Below, piece after piece: positions 1-5,986 of a DNA stretch of 10,146 nucleotides (position 1 is its first letter; each line of letters begins with the position of its first letter). Source of the stretch: an uncultured Dysosmobacter sp. GTDB taxonomy: Bacteria; Bacillota; Clostridia; Oscillospirales; Oscillospiraceae. The stretch spans positions 1 through 10,146 of the forward strand of contig CAKUBJ010000044.1 in assembly GCA_934636905.1 (NCBI GenBank), given 5' to 3'. The translations under genes were made by a program, and so were the position numbers. Below the pieces are notes generated by a model. It was given only the letters and a program-made list of their open reading frames with translations. It was not told the DNA's origin and ran no database searches.

Positions 1-37
1 GCGGCGGTTGCGCTCCGAAACGCGCCTGCGGGCGCAG

Positions 38-94
38 TCCCGCGCACACCCTTCCTTACCGCCGCGGAAAACTCACCTCTTTATCGACAGTCTC
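38..94 (-). repeat. 57-bp inverted repeat, left copy
   Basis: This segment matches the reverse complement of 3819-3875. The outer 24 bases (38-61) and the inner 15 bases (80-94) are identical. The 18-base middle has the same length in both copies but only 11 matches, giving 50 of 57 overall. Beyond it, GGCGCAG (31-37) also occurs in the right copy, 17 bases further out. The inner flank ends in TGCTGCT just before the stop of the next gene, at a spacing close to that of the hairpin loop beside the right copy, so this may be a decayed version of a longer element. No ORF is credible in 1-113. Confidence 0.85.
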
Positions 95-113
95 AGGCAG
101 ACGCTCCTGCTGC

Positions 114-524
114 TTAGAAAATAATCCGCGCAATTTCCATCGTCGCGATTTTCAGTACGACGCCGCCGGACATCAGAAAGAACCAGACCTCCCGCATCCG
201 CTGCGTTTTCGCAATGGGCGCGGCAATGGCGGCAACGATAATCACCAGCGCACCGATGCAGCCAATGACGATAGGAACGCTGGCCAGCGGGAACAGCCCC
301 GGTGCACAGCTTCCGTCAATGGCGCACTGGATGGTCTTGTCCAGTCCGTCCCGGGTCGCCGCAAAGCAGCAGATCACAAGGCCGAATACCAGCAGGAGCA
401 GGCTCCTGCGTCCCCAATACTGGATGCTTGAACGATTTACAAAAGAAAAGCCCACAAAGCCCAACAGGACAAGAATCATCACCGTGGTAACGGTGGTGAC
501 TGTGTTTCCAAAATAGTTTTTCAT
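114..524 (-). CDS. Four-helix integral membrane protein of unknown function
   Basis: The product has 136 residues and I do not recognise its family. It shows four hydrophobic segments at about residues 12-29, 41-57, 80-104 and 113-134, with short polar loops. The loop between helices 2 and 3 has two cysteines (in IQCAIDGSCAPG), which could form a disulfide if it lies outside the cell. ATG is chosen because an AGAGGG ribosome site sits about 7 nt upstream. The gene lies downstream of the TetR gene and a doubtful small ORF on the same strand and could be part of the TetR-controlled transcript. A weak TATAAC -10-like box in the 58-nt gap leaves room for its own promoter. No clear terminator follows; the repeat at 38-94 comes next. 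Real gene likely, function unknown. Confidence 0.7.
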   Translation of the reverse strand: MKNYFGNTVTTVTTVMILVLLGFVGFSFVNRSSIQYWGRRSLLLLVFGLVICCFAATRDGLDKTIQCAIDGSCAPGLFPLASVPIVIGCIGALVIIVAAIAAPIAKTQRMREVWFFLMSGGVVLKIATMEIARIIF

Positions 525-582
525 TCGGATCCCTCTTTCTTGTTATACGCGTGCCTGCAAGATGCCGGAAGCAAGCCGGCGC

Positions 583-834
583 CTACAGTTCTTTCACCAT
601 CTGTACTTCCTGAAAACATCTGCAGAAAACTGTATATTCGACCGTTTTGACTTCTGTAAAGCCTTCTCCACTGTCATGGACTGTCAGATTCATGCACGCC
701 CAATCCTTCGATTTGTCGATCGCTCTCAATTCCATGCTGCCCGTTGTCCCCTTTCCGCCCGTGTCTCTGTGCCGATCCGCGCGGAATGCATATCCACTGC
801 GCCATATCCTGTCTATCATCCCGCCCCGCCGCAC
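583..834 (-). CDS. Small hypothetical protein, GTG start, uncertain
   Basis: This reading frame of 83 codons begins with GTG at 834. It is preceded by GAGGAG (842-847) at 7-nt spacing, a much better start context than the ATG at 819. It begins 34 nt after the TetR stop, consistent with a second gene in the same operon. The product is soluble, has no signal peptide, and shows no motif I recognise; its C-terminal half (VHDSGEGFTEVKTVEYTVF) looks like beta-strand-forming protein. Base composition appears less GC-rich than its neighbours. It could be a genuine small gene, a remnant of a larger decayed gene, or chance. The good ribosome site and operon position are the main support. Confidence 0.35.
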   Translation of the reverse strand: MRRGGMIDRIWRSGYAFRADRHRDTGGKGTTGSMELRAIDKSKDWACMNLTVHDSGEGFTEVKTVEYTVFCRCFQEVQMVKEL

Positions 835-868
835 AGTCTTTCTCCTCAAAAGGTTCTCCCGCAGCTTT

Positions 869-1498
869 TTATAAGGAGGGTTTCCGCTTTTTCCGGACGG
901 ACTCAATTTGGGCGATCAAGCGGTCGATATGCGTGCGCAGCATGGGCGCGACGCATTCCTTTTCAGCGGCTCCGTCGTAAACGCTGTAAAGCAGGAACAT
1001 GGGGCCGTAAAATTCCAGAGCCAGCTGCATGGCATCCTCGTCGGAATCCGTCAGACTCCGGAAAATCGCCGCCATGTACTCGGTAGGGCCGGCGGCCAGG
1101 CAATCGTGATACAGCTGCTTCAGCTTCGGATCCCGGTACTGCTCCAGTGTCAGCATTTTGCGGAAATTGGAGGCGAAGGGGTCTTTTGTCCAGTGGTCAA
1201 ACTGCGCCATGCTGTATGTGCGGATTTTTTCAATCGGCGTGTGCAGGTAGGCCTCTGCAAAGCCGTCCGGCTGCGTTTCCGGCATTTCGTATTCCGCAGC
1301 GCGTTCGTAGTCCATCCGGTTCATCCGCACCACGATGCTGTCCAGAATCTCCTGCTTGCCGGCGTAGTGCTTGTACAGGGCACCCTTTGTGATGCCCAGC
1401 CGCTGGGCAATGTCACGCATGGAGGTGCCCAGATACCCCTTCTCCGCAAATAATTCCAGCGCGGTTTCCAGAATGCGCTCTTTTGTGGTGCCGGCCAT
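869..1498 (-). CDS. TetR/AcrR-family transcriptional repressor
   Basis: The product has 209 residues. The N-terminal TetR helix-turn-helix spans about residues 5-50: TKERILETALELFAEKGY, then TSMRDIAQRLGITKGALYKHY, the strongly conserved recognition region. The remainder is the helical ligand-binding and dimerisation domain, which is variable, so the ligand cannot be predicted. A TTG start 15 nt upstream (1513) is rejected because it overlaps the ribosome site; ATG at 1498 has AGGAGGG 5 nt upstream. Two near-identical palindromes in its own promoter (1520-1535 and 1546-1561) are very likely its operators and imply autorepression. I saw no further copy of ACCGATCGGT elsewhere in the window, so within view its targets are itself and whatever is cotranscribed downstream. 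The C-terminus is basic (RKKRKPSL). Confidence 0.95.
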   Translation of the reverse strand: MAGTTKERILETALELFAEKGYLGTSMRDIAQRLGITKGALYKHYAGKQEILDSIVVRMNRMDYERAAEYEMPETQPDGFAEAYLHTPIEKIRTYSMAQFDHWTKDPFASNFRKMLTLEQYRDPKLKQLYHDCLAAGPTEYMAAIFRSLTDSDEDAMQLALEFYGPMFLLYSVYDGAAEKECVAPMLRTHIDRLIAQIESVRKKRKPSL

Positions 1499-1519
1499 GG
1501 TGTCCCTCCTCAATCGTTT

Positions 1520-1535
1520 GTAACCGATCGGTTAC
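1520..1535. promoter_or_regulatory. TetR operator 1 (perfect 16-bp palindrome)
   Basis: GTAACCGATCGGTTAC is a perfect palindrome lying just downstream of the -10 box, over the expected transcription start. ACCGATCGGT-type cores are typical of TetR-family operators. Its centre is 26 bp from that of operator 2. Confidence 0.85.
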
Positions 1536-1539
1536 TTAC

Positions 1540-1568
1540 AGTATAGTAACCGATCGGTTTCCTGTCAA
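1540..1568 (-). promoter_or_regulatory. Promoter of the TetR gene
   Basis: On the minus strand, a consensus TTGACA -35 box (1563-1568) and TATACT -10 box (1540-1545) are separated by exactly 17 nt (1546-1562). The predicted start is near 1533, about 35 nt before the ATG. The spacer is almost entirely occupied by operator 2. Confidence 0.9.
1546..1561. promoter_or_regulatory. TetR operator 2 (imperfect 16-bp palindrome)
   Basis: GTAACCGATCGGTTTC differs from operator 1 at one position and sits inside the -35/-10 spacer. Repressor bound here would directly occlude RNA polymerase. Confidence 0.85.
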
Positions 1569-1664
1569 GTCCTTTTCAAAAATTTGATCCTCCGGCACTA
1601 CACGGCGGAACGGAAAAACGCCGCTGCGGGAAAGGCTTTTCGCGGATCTACAAACACGGGGTCT

Positions 1665-1693
1665 TTGACAAATGGGCACATAAACAGAATAAT
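1665..1693 (+). promoter_or_regulatory. Possible plus-strand promoter, antisense to the VanW gene
   Basis: TTGACA (1665-1670) and AATAAT (1688-1693) are separated by 17 nt on the plus strand. A transcript would start near 1700, inside the hairpin at 1692-1742, and run into the 3' end of the VanW gene in antisense. No plausible plus-strand gene follows, so this may be chance. Confidence 0.3.
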
Positions 1694-1742
1694 GCGGCGG
1701 TTCTTGCCGAAAGGAACAGACTTCCGGTAAGAACCGCCGCAT
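1692..1742 (-). terminator. Hairpin after the VanW gene, probable terminator
   Basis: The arms 1692-1709 and 1725-1742 pair over 18 bp with a single G-T wobble; the loop is 15 nt. On the minus strand the stem is followed by TTATTCTGTTTAT, a moderately T-rich run. It lies 109 nt past the VanW stop codon and would separate that gene from the TetR promoter. The rest of the 1562-1851 gap shows nothing beyond this hairpin, the possible plus-strand promoter and the TetR promoter. Confidence 0.6.
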
Positions 1743-1851
1743 AGATTTCGTATAGATTCCGTGAGTTGAAACGCGGATCCGCAAGGATCTATGGGGGCAG
1801 GCTTTCACCCCTGCGGATTGCGTCCGGAGGGCACGCCACAGGCTGCCGCAA

Positions 1852-3663
1852 TTACGGCTCCTCCGGCGGGGTGATGAGGGAGGTTTCCGGCTCTGTCGGG
1901 GTATCCGGTTCCGAGGGAGCCGCAGGTTCTGAAGGGACGGCCGGCTCCGTCGGTGCGGAAGGCTCCGAAGGCGCCGTGCCAGTGTTCCCGCCGGATGCAG
2001 GGAGTTCCGCCGGGGCGCTTCCGGGGGCGGCGGCAGGTGCCCGCAGAACCACCTTGTTGCGCACCTTGTAATCGCTGGCAGCCTCAAAGTGGCTGTCGAT
2101 AACCTTGCCGTCCCGGTCGTAGATGGTCTGGTAGGTTCTCACCTTGTGGCCGGTGTAGGGGGTCACCTTCACCACGTCCGGGGCGCCGGGCGCCATGGTG
2201 GGGTCTTCCTCATAAATCGTCTCCCAGGGGGTGTCGGAGAGCACCTCGTTGGTCATTTTCGCGTAAGTACCGTCAACATTGGTGCCCAGAATCTTGACGG
2301 TCAGGTAGCCGCCGCTGTAGCTGGTGACGATTTTTACCGGGTAAAGGGTGTTGTTGGTGAATTTATAGTCCGGGCCGCCCCAGGACACCGTGGCGTCCAT
2401 GCCCCAGCTGATGTAGGCGGGCACATAGCGGTGGGCATAGCGCTCCGTGATTTCCAAATTGCTCAGCAGGCACGCCAGATACAGGGTGGAGGAGGTCTGG
2501 CAGATGCCGCCCCCCACCTCGTCCACGGTTTCCCCCTTGACATAGGCCGGGGCGGGCTTGTAGCCCCGGGCCTCCGTGCGCTGTCCCACGGACCCGTTGT
2601 AGGAGAAGGTTTCGCCGCTGTTGAGGACAATGCCGTTGATGGACTGGGCAGACAGCTTCACGTTGCCGATGCGCCCGGCGGAGCCGGAGACATGGGTTTT
2701 GGCCTCTCCCAGTACGTCCCGGAACAGCACGGCCTTCAGCTGTTGGGCGGTGACCTGCGGCTCTTCGATAACGGCGTCCACCGTCAGCGTTTCGCCGGGG
2801 GCGGCAGCGTCCATGGCCTTCTGGGCGGCGGCGGCGTCAAAATCAGCCCCCAGCTGTTCGGGGAGGATGGTATCGGTAGCGGCGTCATAGGAGGCGTTTT
2901 TCATCTTACCGTGAAGTTCATCGTAAATCTCCTGCGCGGTGAGGACTTTGGCCGGGAGGGTTTCCGCAGTCAGTTCCACCACGGCCTCCGGCTCGGAACT
3001 GACGTGCACCGCGTTCTGAATGGCGCGGCGCAGTTCGTTTTCCGCAATGGAGCGGCCGTCCCGGGCGGTGGTGATTTCAAGGGACTGACCCTCCAGCCGG
3101 TAAGCCGTATCAATCGGCGCGGCGTTCAGAAGGGCGGACAGCTTCGCTATGGCCTCATCCAGCCGGCGGCTGTCCCAGTACAGCGTGCCGTCATAGCCGG
3201 TTTCCTTTCCCAGCAGGTATTTCAGATAGGTAAAGCCTGTGGAGAGGTAACCCTTTCCCTGCTGGAGAATAAACGGAGTTTTCGCCATATGGTCATAGCC
3301 GTCTTCCGGAAAAAGCCCCAGTTCCTCAAAGGTAATGGACGCATCCGGCTCCCGGTCTTCCGGGGATGCGGCGCCCTGCTCGCTGAGGTAGATTCTGCAC
3401 ACCCGCCGGGGAATTTCGGCTTCCAGTCTGGCCTGCGCTTCCTCCACGGTCAGGCCGCCTACCGCCACACCGTTGACGGTAGTATGAGGAAAAAAGGTGC
3501 TGCGGTTATTCGCCAGCGTACAGCAGGCGCCGAAAAGCACCACAACCGTCAGAACAACTGCGCCCAGTGCGATTTTCCAGCCCTTCCCGCCTTTTTTCCG
3601 GTTTGGCTCCTCCGCCAGCCGCTTCCCCGGCTGGGCCTGCACATTGGCTTCCATCGGTTCCAT
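1852..3663 (-). CDS. Membrane-anchored VanW-domain cell-wall protein with Pro/Ser/Glu tail
   Basis: The product has 603 residues. A basic cytoplasmic N-terminus (to about 30) precedes one membrane helix (31-51), and the rest should be outside the cell. Residues 60-300 resemble the paired PG_binding_4 domains usual in this family (VNGVAVGGLTVEEAQARL near 63-80). The VanW domain spans about 325-450, with FSYNGSVGQRTEARGY and the diagnostic GGGICQTSSTLY (384-395). Residues 470-542 look like a G5-type domain. The final 60 residues are low-complexity proline, serine, glutamate and threonine. VanW proteins are common in Clostridia; the domain accompanies some vancomycin-resistance clusters, but its biochemical role is unsettled, and no vanHAX genes are here, so resistance should not be inferred. 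ATG at 3663 has AGGAGGG 7 nt upstream; an in-frame ATG three codons later is possible. TATGAT (3723-3728) could be a -10 box, but no matching -35 is evident. Confidence 0.9.
   Translation of the reverse strand: MEPMEANVQAQPGKRLAEEPNRKKGGKGWKIALGAVVLTVVVLFGACCTLANNRSTFFPHTTVNGVAVGGLTVEEAQARLEAEIPRRVCRIYLSEQGAASPEDREPDASITFEELGLFPEDGYDHMAKTPFILQQGKGYLSTGFTYLKYLLGKETGYDGTLYWDSRRLDEAIAKLSALLNAAPIDTAYRLEGQSLEITTARDGRSIAENELRRAIQNAVHVSSEPEAVVELTAETLPAKVLTAQEIYDELHGKMKNASYDAATDTILPEQLGADFDAAAAQKAMDAAAPGETLTVDAVIEEPQVTAQQLKAVLFRDVLGEAKTHVSGSAGRIGNVKLSAQSINGIVLNSGETFSYNGSVGQRTEARGYKPAPAYVKGETVDEVGGGICQTSSTLYLACLLSNLEITERYAHRYVPAYISWGMDATVSWGGPDYKFTNNTLYPVKIVTSYSGGYLTVKILGTNVDGTYAKMTNEVLSDTPWETIYEEDPTMAPGAPDVVKVTPYTGHKVRTYQTIYDRDGKVIDSHFEAASDYKVRNKVVLRAPAAAPGSAPAELPASGGNTGTAPSEPSAPTEPAVPSEPAAPSEPDTPTEPETSLITPPEEP
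1873..1976 (-). repeat. Degenerate short tandem repeats coding the P/S/E tail
   Basis: Imperfect units related to TCCGAAGGCGCC (plus strand) repeat through this stretch and encode PSEP/PTEP/APSEP motifs at the C-terminus of the VanW protein. Such tracts may vary in length between strains by slippage. They also create an open plus-strand shadow frame. Confidence 0.7.
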
Positions 3664-3789
3664 GATGAAGCCCTCCTAAATCACAATGTCGTTCAAAGAG
3701 AAACAGCTTCTCAATCAACGATATCATACCATCCTTTCCACAAAAAAGGTGTTACAATCCGGTAACAGAGCCGGAAATTTTGCAGGAAA

Positions 3790-3818
3790 AGCCGGCCGGA
3801 GCAGCACTCCGACCGGCC
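3790..3818. repeat. GC-rich hairpin with CAGCA loop, copy 1
   Basis: Arms 3791-3801 and 3807-3817 pair over 11 positions around the 5-nt loop CAGCA. The single C-A mismatch on the plus strand becomes a G-T wobble on the minus strand. The first 22 bases (3790-3811) recur exactly at 3981-4002. The hairpin abuts the 57-bp inverted repeat that starts at 3819 and seems to be part of the same element. Confidence 0.75.
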
Positions 3819-3875
3819 GAGACTGTCGATAAAGTGGCAAATTCTCCGCACCGGTAAGGAAGGGTGTGCGCGGGA
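3819..3875 (+). repeat. 57-bp inverted repeat, right copy
   Basis: This is the partner, in opposite orientation, of 38-94. The identical blocks are 3819-3833 (containing GACTGTCGATAAA) and 3852-3875 (containing GGTAAGGAAGGGTGTGCGCG). The two copies bracket the VanW, TetR, small-ORF and four-helix genes. The region is non-coding. Confidence 0.85.
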
Positions 3876-3917
3876 AACCCAAGAAGGGTGTCCTGCGCCA
3901 TTAAAATTTGCAGTTTA

Positions 3918-3938
3918 CAGAACTTTTATAAAGTTCTG
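3918..3938. repeat. Short AT-rich perfect hairpin
   Basis: CAGAACTTT and AAAGTTCTG form a perfect 9-bp stem with a TAT loop. It lies between the 57-bp repeat and the long hairpin downstream of the ParB/Noc gene. Function unknown. Confidence 0.55.
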
Positions 3939-3945
3939 AAAACTT

Positions 3946-3983
3946 GCTCAGCGGGGCGAAAAGACTTTTTCGCCCCGCTGAGC
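3946..3983 (-). terminator. Strong hairpin downstream of the ParB/Noc gene, probable terminator
   Basis: A perfect 17-bp stem (3946-3962 with 3967-3983) has a 4-nt loop. It is GC-rich at the base and has A/T runs at the tip. It sits 89 nt beyond the ParB/Noc stop on the minus strand and is followed there by AAGTTTTCAG, only partly T-rich. Termination is the simplest role. It directly abuts hairpin copy 2 (3982-4008), so it may instead belong to the repeat element. Confidence 0.55.
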
Positions 3984-4009
3984 CGGCCGGAGCAGCACTC
4001 CGGTCGGCC
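3981..4009. repeat. GC-rich hairpin with CAGCA loop, copy 2
   Basis: Arms 3982-3992 and 3998-4008 pair over 11 bp with one G-T wobble and the same CAGCA loop as copy 1. The 22 bases from 3981 are an exact direct repeat of 3790-3811. On the plus strand a run of six T begins 9 nt after the stem (4018-4023). The rest of the 3664-4072 gap holds only these repeats and the VanW leader. Confidence 0.75.
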
Positions 4010-4072
4010 TTGCTGCATTTTTTCCGGGATGCAGGCAGAAAAGCGGTCACTCTTCTCCCCGGCCGCGGCTCT

Positions 4073-4864
4073 TCAGCCCCTGCGGACGGCTTTGGGAATC
4101 CGGATGGTCAGGAGGATGGCGTCCTCCGTGTCCTCCCGGCGGGACTCCGCGCCGATGCCCGCCTCCCGCACCAGCCGCAGTCCCCGGTCCAGACTGTTGA
4201 GAAACAGCCGCACATCCTTGAGGATGAAGGTGCGGCGGCCTGATGGCGGCGTGGTCTGAAGCGCAGCAAGGCGCTTTTCGATATACTGCTCCGTTTGGGC
4301 AACGTTGAGACGAGCCTTGATGATATGACGCAGAGCGGCCAGCCGTTCCTCGGAATCCTCCAGCCGCAGCAGTGCCCGGGCGTGGCGCTCCGAAAGGCCG
4401 TTTTCCGTCAGCATTCTGCGGCAGTCCGGGGAGAGCCGCAGCAGCCGCAGCTTGTTGGCCAGTGCGGAGGGAGAGCGCCCCAGCCGGGCGGCGGCCTCCT
4501 CCTGTGTGGCGCCGGACTGCCGGAGATAGGCGGCAATGGCGGCGGCCTCTTCAAAGTAGTGTAAATCCCGCCGCTGGATGTTCTCAATCAGCGCCAGCAG
4601 GGCGGAATCCTCATCCTCCGCCCGGCGGCACAGGCAGGGCACCGTTTGCAGCCCCGCCAGCTTTGCCGCCCGGAGGCGGCGCTCCCCTGCCACCAGTTCC
4701 CAGCCCTGAGGCGTCCGGCGGACGGTGAGGGGCTGAAGAATCCCGTGGCTGCGGATGGAATCCGCCAGTTCCGCCAGCGGCTGCGGGGCAAAATCCCTCC
4801 GGGGCTGATAAGGGTTGGGGGCAATGGCTTCCACCGGAAGCTGAAGCACCTGCGAGTCCAACAT
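4073..4864 (-). CDS. noc: ParB/Spo0J-family protein, likely Noc-type nucleoid-occlusion protein
   Basis: The product has 263 residues, normal for the family. The N-terminal ParB domain shows NPYQPR (17-22), LAELADSI, the CTP-binding GERRLRA motif (60-66) and ENIQRRDL (94-101), followed by FEEA. A helix-turn-helix lies at about 119-146 (TQEEAAARLGRSPSALANKLRLLRLS). The C-terminal KDVRLFLNSLDRGLRLVREAGI...LLTIRIPK resembles the Noc dimerisation region more than Spo0J, so Noc is preferred. In Bacillus, Noc binds dispersed DNA sites, uses CTP to load on DNA and blocks division over the chromosome. The usual neighbours (rsmG, parA) are absent, so a second chromosomal ParB role cannot be excluded. 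ATG at 4864 has GGGAGGA 8 nt upstream. No N-terminal amphipathic membrane-targeting helix like that of Bacillus Noc is obvious: the protein begins MLDSQVLQLPVEAI. Confidence 0.85.
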   Translation of the reverse strand: MLDSQVLQLPVEAIAPNPYQPRRDFAPQPLAELADSIRSHGILQPLTVRRTPQGWELVAGERRLRAAKLAGLQTVPCLCRRAEDEDSALLALIENIQRRDLHYFEEAAAIAAYLRQSGATQEEAAARLGRSPSALANKLRLLRLSPDCRRMLTENGLSERHARALLRLEDSEERLAALRHIIKARLNVAQTEQYIEKRLAALQTTPPSGRRTFILKDVRLFLNSLDRGLRLVREAGIGAESRREDTEDAILLTIRIPKAVRRG

Positions 4865-4966
4865 AACCGGATTCCTCCCTGCTGTATGGTTTTCCCTGCC
4901 TTTGGCCTCATTTTAGTGCAAAAGTTCGGAGAAACCGCGGGAAAACCGTCGGGAAATTCAAAAATA

Positions 4967-4993
4967 ACTGCCAATCTTCCATAGACCGGCAGT
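4967..4993 (-). terminator. Rho-independent terminator after the transporter gene
   Basis: Arms 4967-4977 and 4983-4993 form an 11-bp stem, counting two G-T wobbles on the minus strand, with a 5-nt loop. A TATTTTTGAATTT run follows. It begins 12 nt past the stop of the symporter gene. The other side also carries CGTTTTTG, so it could work in both directions. Confidence 0.8.
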
Positions 4994-5005
4994 CGTTTTT
5001 GAAAA

Positions 5006-5962
5006 TTACTTTGAATTTGCTTTGGCACGGCTCCTCTGAAAAAGCTGCACGGCAATGGAAGTGCAGAATTGAGAAAACATGGGAGAGATGGAGGGGGCAA
5101 ATGCCGCAGCTGTGGGAAAATACTGGGCAGCAATTGTGCTGGCTGCCGCAATGTTTTTGGTGCCGGAATCCACCGTAACCGTCAGAGTAATATCACGGGG
5201 AAACCGGAACAGGCGGGACAGTCCATAGCCGATCAGCAGTCCTAAAGGCCGGAACAGGAATGTCAGGAACATCAGCAGAAGCAGTTCTCCATTGATCTGC
5301 TGAAGCATGGGAACACTGCGGGTTATATTGGCTCCCACTACAATCAGCATAATCAGCTTTGTAAGGAAGCCTGACTTGCTTTTGATCCGCGCGCAAAAGG
5401 GCTTTCCCTTAAAACGGCAGAGCAGCATGGCAGCTGCCGCCGGGAGAACGGTCATGATGACCAGATCGCGAATCATACCCACCGTGTCCAGCGCCACCAC
5501 GGAGCCGCACAGAACACGCAGCGTCAGGGGAAGAATCAAGGGGGAGAGCAGTGTATCAAAAAGGACGACGGACAGGCACAGTTCTACATTTCCGCTGCCA
5601 AGAGAAACCCACATCAGGGATGCAATTGCCACGGGAGAGGCCTCAATCAAAACAAAGCCCAGGGCATACAAAGGCTGCTCCGGAAACACCCATGTGCCGA
5701 CGCCAAAAGCAATCAGCGGCATCAGAATATGGACGGTAAGCAGACACAGCAGGATGGGCTTGGGATGGGCGAACATACGGATCAGATCATGAAAGCTGCC
5801 GCCAAGGCTGCTGAAAAAGGTCTGGGCACACATGAGTACCGTGATATAGGGGCACAATTTCCCCATAGTGTCGGGAAAGAGAAGGCCGATGGCGAGAACC
5901 GCAATAATCAGAAGCGGCATTTTGGGAGTCATCCAGTCGCTGATTTTCTGCAAAACACTCAT
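5006..5962 (-). CDS. Bile acid:sodium symporter (BASS) family transporter
   Basis: The product has 318 residues, with about ten hydrophobic segments covering nearly the whole chain, matching the SBF/BASS fold. Segment EASPVAIASLMWVSLGSGNV (107-126), followed by LSVVLFDTLLSPLILPL, resembles the first conserved unwound-helix region of the family. DSGTKNIAAASTIAAQYFP (265-283) resembles the second. Bacterial members move bile acids, organic anions, pantoate-like or other carboxylates with sodium; the substrate cannot be read from sequence. ACR3 arsenite carriers share the fold, but no ars genes are nearby. ATG at 5962 has AAAGGATG about 8 nt upstream. The gene starts 24 nt after prmA and is probably cotranscribed with it. 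Confidence 0.85.
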   Translation of the reverse strand: MSVLQKISDWMTPKMPLLIIAVLAIGLLFPDTMGKLCPYITVLMCAQTFFSSLGGSFHDLIRMFAHPKPILLCLLTVHILMPLIAFGVGTWVFPEQPLYALGFVLIEASPVAIASLMWVSLGSGNVELCLSVVLFDTLLSPLILPLTLRVLCGSVVALDTVGMIRDLVIMTVLPAAAAMLLCRFKGKPFCARIKSKSGFLTKLIMLIVVGANITRSVPMLQQINGELLLLMFLTFLFRPLGLLIGYGLSRLFRFPRDITLTVTVDSGTKNIAAASTIAAQYFPTAAAFAPSISPMFSQFCTSIAVQLFQRSRAKANSK

Positions 5963-5986
5963 AAAAAAGACATCCTTTCCGAAGCA

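Noticed and set aside
871..879. AAGGAGGG on the plus strand as a ribosome site
   Set aside because: No start codon follows at suitable spacing; it lies at the TetR stop codon and is coincidental.
1499..1513. Upstream TTG start for the TetR gene
   Set aside because: It overlaps the AGGAGGG ribosome site that serves ATG at 1498.
1852..3663. Vancomycin resistance from the VanW domain
   Set aside because: There are no vanH, vanA/B ligase or vanX genes, and VanW-domain proteins with PG-binding repeats are ordinary in Clostridia.
2089..3765. Long plus-strand frame of 558 codons
   Set aside because: It is exactly antisense to the VanW gene, shows no domain, and is the GC-rich shadow frame. The minus-strand product has clear VanW motifs and a good ribosome site.
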